Assembly (NCBI GenBank): GCA_003990745.1 | Contig: RBNI01004461.1 | Span: 1 to 14,013 of the forward strand | Origin: Jimgerdemannia flammicorona | Lineage: Eukaryota > Mucoromycota > Endogonomycetes > Endogonales > Endogonaceae | Reading direction: 5' to 3' | Length of the DNA stretch: 14,013 nucleotides | Shown here: positions 8,379 through 14,013 of the stretch, in pieces | How the letters are laid out: each line of letters begins with the position of its first letter | Numbering within the stretch: the stretch's first letter is position 1 | Notes under the pieces: generated by a model | Told to the model about the DNA's origin: nothing | What the model saw: only the letters and a program-made list of their open reading frames with translations | Databases searched by the model: none | Made by a program: the position numbers and the translations under genes

Positions 8379-8455
8379 ACCCATCAATCTTTCTCTACTA
8401 CAATTTACATTATACACACTTTTCCAACACACTTTCAAATTATTTATTATAGAAA
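8379..8455. other. AT-rich junction before the LINE
   Basis: This short AC/AT-rich stretch lies between the extra ORF and the G-rich LINE. The strand composition flips between about 8450 and 8500, marking the element boundary. No target-site duplication can be checked because the far end of the LINE lies outside the window. Confidence 0.4.
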
Positions 8456-8557
8456 GATAAGACAATATCGACCAGCAAGTAAGCTGATGTACATACTAGG
8501 TCAGGTGGACCTGGGGCCTTCAACTGATAGTATATCAGGAGAGGGTATAGACTGGGA

Positions 8558-10308
8558 ATGGGGTCTGTTGGTGGCTCAAGTGGGCAGAACAGCTCGGGCA
8601 GTGGAGGCAGCACTGGTGGGGAGGCTGGAGGGCAGCAGAGAAGGAGCTTTGCGGACATGTTGAGGACTGGGGGTTGGCTGATGGGAACCAGTGGTAGACA
8701 GGCAGGAGGGAAGGGGAAGCAGAAGGTGGGGGATACTGGGGGTGCTGGGCCTTCACCAGTGAGAGGTGGAGGAAGTGGAGTAGCTGCTGGGGGTAGTGGC
8801 AGAACTGCTGATAGAGGTGTGATGGCAAATCAGAAAAAAAAAAGAGATGTGACAGCTGATGACTAGGGGGGGCAGGGGTTTCTGATGCAGAAGGGGGATC
8901 TGGCAGATGGTGTAACAGGACTGGCAGTAGCTCCATTGCTCAAGAAGTCAATCTTGGAGTTCATGGCTACCTTGTGCTTCCAGGGCTTGGCAGTGATGGC
9001 AAGGATGGTCCTGGGGCTTATTTTGAAGCAGGTGGCTGGAGCAGCATCAGTGAAGTACTTGAAGGGCCTAAAGGGGATTGAGGTGGGCTTTGAGGACACA
9101 GGCCTACTGGACGAGGCCCTGAAGACTGGAGTAGTAGTCAGGGAGGTAGTGGTCCCCATGGTACAGTGCTTGAGGTGAGACTCTAGAGTGGTACAGCTTC
9201 TGGTGAGAGGGGTGCTCACAGTGACTAAGGAGGAGACTAGGAAGAGGGTAGAGGAGGTGATGGTGGAGTATGGCAACATGGTGGACATTGGCTTTCAGGT
9301 GTGGGGGGGGACAATGATCAGGATGGACAATATCGATGTCTGGATCTAGCTGGTGGGTATGGAGGCCACAGAGAAGATGAGTGACTGGCCCTCAGTGCTG
9401 ATGTGGGGGGCCTTCATCTGCAAGATGTTGAGGGTGAAAGGGAGTGAAGAGGAGGAGGAGGATTTGTTGGAGGCTCTGGAGGAGTTGAGTGGAGCTGTGG
9501 AGAGGAGGGTGAAGGCCTGAAAGAGGTATGAGGAGTTGATACATCTGGAGGTTGTAGATGGGAAGTAGGTCCATACTGACAGGTAACAGTGAGAGAGGGC
9601 CCAGAGATGTAGGAGGCAGAGAGAGCTGTTGGCAAGTATGACAGAGAGGGTGAAGATGAAGTTGGCTTGAGCTGAGGTAACTGGAGGCATTGAGGTCAGT
9701 GTCTGGGCTAGCAAGGGAGGTGAGGAGGTGGAGGTGAATAAGGATGGAGCTAGGAAGATGCTGGACAAGGATCCATATACTGATGGTACCTTCGAAGTAT
9801 GAGAGCAAGATTTGGATGGCACTCCCCCCCCACTTATCAGGAGGGGCCCAATTGGGAAGCAAGGAGTAGTGGAGGATGTGCAGATGTGGGGGGCCCAGTG
9901 AGTTCACTTTGGGGTCCCAGATGTGACAAAAGGGGACCAGGTGGTGGCAGTTGGTGAGGATGAGCTAGTGGATGTCCCAGAGGAGGAGTGGAATAAGGCT
10001 GCCAGTATAGGAGCTGATACTATGATGCTAGATACAGGGCAGCATGGGACTCCTGGGGGGAACAGGCTGCCTATTGTTGGACTGAGCATCATGGTTTGCA
10101 GCTCTGGCAGGAGGCCTGTCTAGAGTATTGTGAGGACTTTGAAGAGAAAGAGAATGGGGCAATAGTTGAACTACTGGGGGGGTTGGAGGCACAGGAAGAT
10201 GAGCAGAGGGAACTGGCTGCAGAACATATCTTAGACTTGGCACAGGAGGACTTGGGTGCAGATTTGTAGAGGATGAGTTTGACATATAACAATATTCCTT
10301 ATGAATAG
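8558..10308 (+). pseudogene. LINE ORF1 protein (RNA-binding, Gag-like), decayed
   Basis: ATG 8558 follows close upstream stops (8525, 8528). Frame 2 runs to about 10080, then frame 1 from about 10087 to TAG 10306-10308, some 583 codons in all, with stops at 8864, 9176, 9347 and others. The N-terminus (about 100 codons) is rich in Gly and Ser with basic patches, consistent with a disordered RNA-binding tail. The middle, near 9185-9350, has the pattern of an RRM-like fold: VVQLLVRGVLTV, then an E-rich helix, then VDIGF and IRMDN. A Glu-rich segment follows near 9440-9500. The C-terminus is acidic (EDFEEKEN, AQEDEQREL). I see no clear zinc knuckle. L1-type ORF1 proteins bind the element RNA as a chaperone; the RRM-like reading is inference. 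Confidence 0.7.
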
Positions 10309-10321
10309 TACAACTAACATT

Positions 10322-11000
10322 TTCTCACTTAATGTGAATGGGCTACAGTGTTCTGGGCAGCATAAGAATATTTTTACTTAGCTCAAGAGATTGGAGACTG
10401 ATCTCTTTTTACTGCAGGATATATGGTATGAGGATGAGGATGATTGAGTAGAGTGGACTAGGGAATGGAGTGGGGCTACTGCTTGGTTTGGAAAGGTGGC
10501 AATTCTGGTGAGGAAGGGTAGAGGAGATTTGGGGGGAATCAGGAACTGGGGAGATCACTTGGTCTGGAGAGAATGGCACAGGCCAGGGTGGGAATCAGTG
10601 AGGGTGAGCTCTTGCTACTGCCCAGCAGTTAGGGGTGAGAGAAATGCATGGATCAGGGAGCTGTTAGAGGGGGGTACTCTCTTGGAGGAAGGTGTTGATA
10701 TTCTTGGTGGTGATTTTAATATGGTTCAGGATTTGTGACTGGATAGAACTGATGGAGGAAGGAATGCTGGTGGGAGGAGTGGTGGCCTGGATGCATGGGA
10801 GGAGGTGGAAAACCTTAGCTCCTTAGGGGATATGGGCCAAACATAGTGGGGTGACACCAGGGTCTACACTCATTGGATGAATGGGTTGGGTAAGAGGATT
10901 GACTGGATTTTGACAGCTGAATGTTGGAGTGCTGATGTCTGGAAGTCTCTGGAGGTTGTATGGTTCCCATGATCTGATCACTGGGGACTGTTAGGGTAGG
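10322..11000 (+). pseudogene. AP-like endonuclease domain of ORF2
   Basis: Motifs of the exonuclease-endonuclease-phosphatase fold appear in order in frame 2: NVNG at 10331-10342, LLQD at 10409-10420, a YCPA segment near 10619, GGDFN at 10706-10720, RIDWIL at 10895-10912 and SDH at 10973-10981. The nucleophile-orienting Asp and His and the Asp/Asn of GGDFN are intact. The metal-binding Glu that normally follows LLQ is Asp here (GAT at 10418). A TGA at 10970 lies immediately before SDH. This domain would nick the target DNA to prime insertion. Confidence 0.88.
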
Positions 11001-11639
11001 GGCAGTTTGGGGGGATTGGAGATGGACCTGGACATTGGCACCTTAACTTCTCCCTGCTGGCTGAGAAGGAGTTGTGGGACTCATGGGTGGTAGACATTCA
11101 GGAAAAGAGTTCTATCTGGAGGCATGAGAGTCTGTCTGTGGATACCCATTGGAAGAGATTGAAAGAGGCTATGAAGGCCTATTGGGGAGGGGCTGGTAGA
11201 GAGGCTGGGAGACAGAGGAGGAAGCACATATAGTGTGCTTCTAATTGGCTGATGAGATTGCAGATGGAATGGGCTGATTTACTGGGCTCTGATGGGGTGG
11301 CAGATTGGAGGTTTGAGAGGATTAGATTGGAGGTGGTAGAACTACAGCAGGTGTTGTGAGAGGAGGAGGAGACTCATATGTGAGAGATGGCTGCCAGGCT
11401 ATAATGGTAGGGGTTGGAGGAGAGAGAGAGGCCTACTAGGTACCTGTCTAGGCTCCTCAAAGCTAGGAGGGTGCAATATTGGTAGGATGGGGTCTTTAAT
11501 GCTGAGGGGGATTTGGTACATGGCACACAACAGATCTTGGGGGTATTGAAGGAGTGATAGCAGGGTCTGTAGAGTGAGAAAGAAGATGGTACAGATGCAG
11601 AGGTAATTGAAGATACACTGGAGGAGTGGGAGCCACTGC

Positions 11640-12700
11640 AGATAGAGGGCCTGGGTGACTTGATCTTACCAGTCCAAGAGGAGGAGATCCAGAGGGTCCT
11701 TGCAGCTACTAAGATTGGGACAGTGCCTGGGGAGGATGGGTTACCTTGGGACTTCTGGAAGAAGATAGCGAAGATCTCTGGAATGCTAGGAGAGATGGCT
11801 GCTCTCTGTGACCATGTTCTTCTGAGTGGTGAGTGGGTTGAAGAGCAGGACTTGAGGTTGGTGGCCTTATTATACAAAGATAAGAGCAGGCAAGAGGACT
11901 GGAAGAATTGGAGGCCAATCATGCTTTTGGATATGGACCAGAAGTTGGTGACAAAGGTGATTGTTGCAAGGCTGCAGAAGGTTGCTCAACAGATACTAGG
12001 TGAGGAGAGCAGGGTTTCATGAGAGGTAGACTTATCAGAGATGGAACTGCCTGGGTGTATGGCATTATTGAAGGGGCTTGAGCCTGTGGGCTGGATGGTA
12101 CACTGGTCTTTCTGGACCAGGAGAAGGCCTATGATCATGTCTAGAGAGTATGGCTGGGTAAGGTGCTGGATAGAATTGATGTCCTACTGCAGTTTCAGAA
12201 ATCTATATTGAGTTTGTTAGAGGGCAGTAGGGTGGTGCTGTTATGCAATGATTACAGGGGTTTGGCATTTTCCTTGGGGAGAGGATTGCCACAAAGTGAC
12301 TCACTGTCCCCTATTCTGTATGCCCTTTCACTTGAACCTTTGATGGATAGGATCTGTCAGAAGGTGGCTGGGCTCTCAGTATATGGTGTGGTGTGGAAGG
12401 TGGGGGTCTTTGCTGATGATATGGTGGTTGGTCTTGGATTGGTGGCAGATGTCAAGGCACTTACAGACACTGTGGAATGGTATGAGGCACACTCTGGGGC
12501 GAAATTCAACTGGCATAAGTGTGAGACATTGGTGTTGGAGAATGGGTTAGTGGGTGAGAATGTCATTGGAACAATTGTCCCTACTGGAGAGATGGTGTAG
12601 TATCTTGGTATTTTCTTTTCTGTATATGGATCAGTCTTGCCACAGGTGTGATGGGAGAGAAAGGTGGCTATTTGGGGGGAGGCTCTGCGAGGTTGGGGGG
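11640..12700 (+). pseudogene. Non-LTR reverse transcriptase domain of ORF2
   Basis: The finger motifs GEDGLPWDFW near 11729 and NWRPIMLLDMDQKLV near 11906 are in frame 2. A shift at about 12002-12010 (AG duplicated, or one base lost) moves the frame to 1 immediately before QGFM-x-GR at 12010. The first catalytic Asp is in FLDQEKAYD (GAC at 12115). The LPQ-G-DSLSP motif has Ser for Gly at 12295. The catalytic FADD box is intact at 12409-12420. The GAKFNWHKCETL motif is near 12496, and a YLGI motif at 12601 directly follows a TAG at 12598. Motif style fits the L1/Tx1 group. Confidence 0.92.
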
Positions 12701-13441
12701 GTCGGCACATCTCCCTGGTAGGGCAGGTGATGATCCTGAATGTGTACTGGTTCCCTAAGCTATGGTATATGGCATATCACTTGGACTTTCCAGCCTGGGT
12801 GGTGAAGAGGCTGATGAATTTGGCTCAGGATTGAATTTGGGCTGGAAGAAGGTCGCAGATTAGTTGGGATACCCTTGTAGAGCTGGTGGTTAGGGGTGGC
12901 CTAGGTCTTGTGGATTTCCCTAGGAGGCTACACTATTTGCAAGCTTGGTGGTTGAAAAGGACAGTTGAACTACAGGGAGAAGGTTGGGTTCCACTGATGC
13001 AGAAGGTGTGGGAGATGTGGTTTATGCCCCTAGGGGTCCTTAGGAGACTTGCTCTCTCTGGTGGGGCTGAATGGAAGCCGATGGCTAAGATATAAGGGCT
13101 TCTAGTGGGGGGTGGTGGATGGTGTACACCAGATAGGCCTGTACTGGTGAAGTAATGAGGGAGAGGAGGTGTGGGGCTCTACTATGTGGTGATGGGACAG
13201 ACTGTTGCTAGGTGGGGTTCTACTTGCTGAGTTTGATATTAGTGATGGAGTGGAGTATCAGTGGAGACTTGGCCAGGATCTTTGGCCAAATAGTTGGCAG
13301 GTAGTGGGGATTAGTGAGGAGTGGGACTGGGCAGGAATCTGGGCCTGGAGTGCTGAGGTGCAGAAGTGGCTTTCTCCCAAGTTCTGGGTGGTATGATGGC
13401 AGATGCTGCAAAGGAATGTTATGCTGAATTTCCATACTGGG

Positions 13442-13560
13442 CATCTGGTGGATGGTGGCTGATTGGATTGTAAGGAGTGTTATGATGTAGGATAAGCTGG
13501 GGGATTCATGCAGATGCTGGAACATTGGCTGGGAGAGTGCAAGGTGTTGGGGGACTTTTG
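13442..13560 (+). pseudogene. C-terminal CCHC motif of ORF2
   Basis: Cys codons at 13469 and 13478, His at 13523 and Cys at 13538 give C-x2-C-x14-H-x4-C, followed by an FW pair at about 13556. L1-type ORF2 proteins commonly end with a Cys-rich segment of this kind followed by an aromatic pair. TGA at 13460 and TAA at 13493 interrupt it. The frame continues open, with scattered stops, for another 130 codons to 13966. Confidence 0.65.
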
Positions 13561-13924
13561 GGTAGCTATAGGGTACAGGCTGGGTGTGGAAAGGAGGCCA
13601 GATAGCAAGAGAGGTCACTGGGAGGATTTGGAGGCTAGACTAGTGGGTGGTGTTGGCAATGGGTAGCTCACTGTAGGGTGGGTGATTGCAGTATAGGTAG
13701 GGTTGGCCAGACATTGGCTATTTGTTTTTAAGGAAGGGCAATAGCTAGGGTTGTGGGAGAAGCTAGTGAGGTGGGAGGAGTTGATGGGTGATCTTCTTAC
13801 TGGGTGGTGGGTTGGTTGGGGTCCCCAGGGTGGGTGACATCACCATCTGGTGGAAGGGATCTGTAACCTGAGTAGTGGAAGGGTGGAGGTGGTGGCTGAC
13901 AAAGTGGTCTTCTATTGGGAAGGG

Positions 13925-14013
13925 AGGGACCCCCAAGGGGGATCAGATAGGGGGGAAATTGTATAATATATAGAGAATAGACTGATATTAATAAAGAATG
14001 AAGTCCAAGAGAC
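13925..14013 (+). promoter_or_regulatory. LINE 3' tail with hairpin and polyA signal
   Basis: CCCCC at 13930-13934, AA, then GGGGG at 13937-13941 can fold as a short hairpin. A second G run follows at 13950-13955. AATAAA at 13990-13995 lies about 20 bases before the expected A tail. The 24-bp hairpin block, the AATAAA block and AGTCCAAG are shared with the fragment at 22-112, so this tail defines the family. The first part of this segment also encodes the last ORF2 residues. Confidence 0.75.

Larger units (their letters stand above)
10301..13966 (+). pseudogene. LINE ORF2: endonuclease-reverse transcriptase, decayed
   Basis: About 1,220 codons begin at ATG 10301, which overlaps the end of ORF1 by eight bases. 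The frame is 2 to about 12009, 1 to about 13100 and 2 again to TAA 13964-13966. The order is AP-like endonuclease (about 10322-11000), a linker with a YLSRLLKARR segment near 11440, reverse transcriptase (about 11640-12700), a thumb or C-terminal region with the GGLGLVDF motif near 12892, and a C-x2-C-x14-H-x4-C motif at 13469-13540. ORF2 would nick DNA and prime reverse transcription from the nick. Numerous stops (for example 10379, 10448, 10736, 10970, 12079, 12145, 12598) and two frameshifts inactivate it. Confidence 0.9.
8456..14013 (+). mobile_element. Nearly full-length L1-like LINE
   Basis: The element has a short 5' leader, ORF1 (8558-10308), an overlapping ORF2 (10301-13966) with endonuclease and reverse transcriptase, and a short 3' tail with AATAAA at 13990-13995. 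The 5' limit is placed by the change from A/C-rich to G-rich sequence and is uncertain by about 50 bases. The window ends a few bases before the expected A tail, judging by the homologous fragment at 22-157. Endonuclease-RT-CCHC order without an RNase H domain suggests the L1/Tx1 side of the LINE tree rather than Tad1. Stops and frameshifts in both ORFs make it inactive. Confidence 0.88.

Noticed and set aside
8535..9907. Long minus-strand ORFs of 133-171 codons opposite LINE ORF1
   Set aside because: They are Pro/Ser/Leu-rich shadows produced because the plus strand is G-rich and stop-poor in reverse. The plus-strand frame carries the ORF1 structure.
11374..12710. Minus-strand ORFs of up to 182 codons opposite LINE ORF2
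   Set aside because: They lie opposite clear reverse transcriptase motifs on the plus strand and have no family features.
1..14013. tRNA, rRNA or CRISPR features
   Set aside because: No cloverleaf, rRNA motif or regularly spaced repeat array is visible.

Overview
The window contains no intact host gene. It is a nest of decayed eukaryotic retrotransposons, most likely from a filamentous fungus. The Ty3/Gypsy element carries a chromodomain (a chromovirus), the non-LTR element is L1-like, and both show massive C-to-T decay with almost no CpG left. By eye I find only about 30 CpG in 14 kb. The sequence does not fix the species, and other eukaryotes with methylated repeats remain possible.

Layout. 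Bases 2-157 hold an A tract, a severely 5'-truncated LINE 3' end of about 90 bp, and a 44-base A tail. Bases 158-485 hold a TATA box and the leader (probably the surviving part of a 5' LTR) of a Gypsy element. Bases 486-6708 are one long Gag-Pol reading frame. It is broken by several dozen stops and one frameshift near 4300, but its domains read clearly in order: a long N-terminal extension, capsid-like core, CCHC zinc knuckle, a complete trimeric-type dUTPase domain, aspartic protease, reverse transcriptase, RNase H, integrase and chromodomain. Bases 6709-7393 hold a candidate polypurine tract and LTR start near 7118-7132, a 31-bp tandem repeat and a TATA box. Bases 7394-8378 hold a further decayed reading frame of about 328 codons with no family I recognise. 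From about 8456 to the window end lies a nearly full-length L1-like LINE with a Gly/Ser-rich ORF1 (8558-10308), an ORF2 (10301-13966) with AP-type endonuclease, reverse transcriptase and a C-terminal CCHC motif, and a 3' tail of the same family as the fragment at the window start.

How the parts fit. The Gypsy polyprotein would have packaged, matured, reverse-transcribed and integrated its own RNA. The dUTPase lies between Gag and protease, the position it has in betaretroviruses, and would have kept uracil out of the cDNA. The chromodomain would have steered integration to methylated-histone chromatin. The LINE is a separate element that inserted later into or beside the Gypsy. Nothing here is likely to be active: stops replace arginine (CGA to TGA), glutamine and tryptophan codons throughout, and CpG transitions have hit catalytic positions of the Gypsy protease and reverse transcriptase.

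The most notable points are the dUTPase inside a chromovirus Gag-Pol, the unknown extra ORF with its own promoter-like region downstream of pol, and the same LINE tail at both ends of the window.
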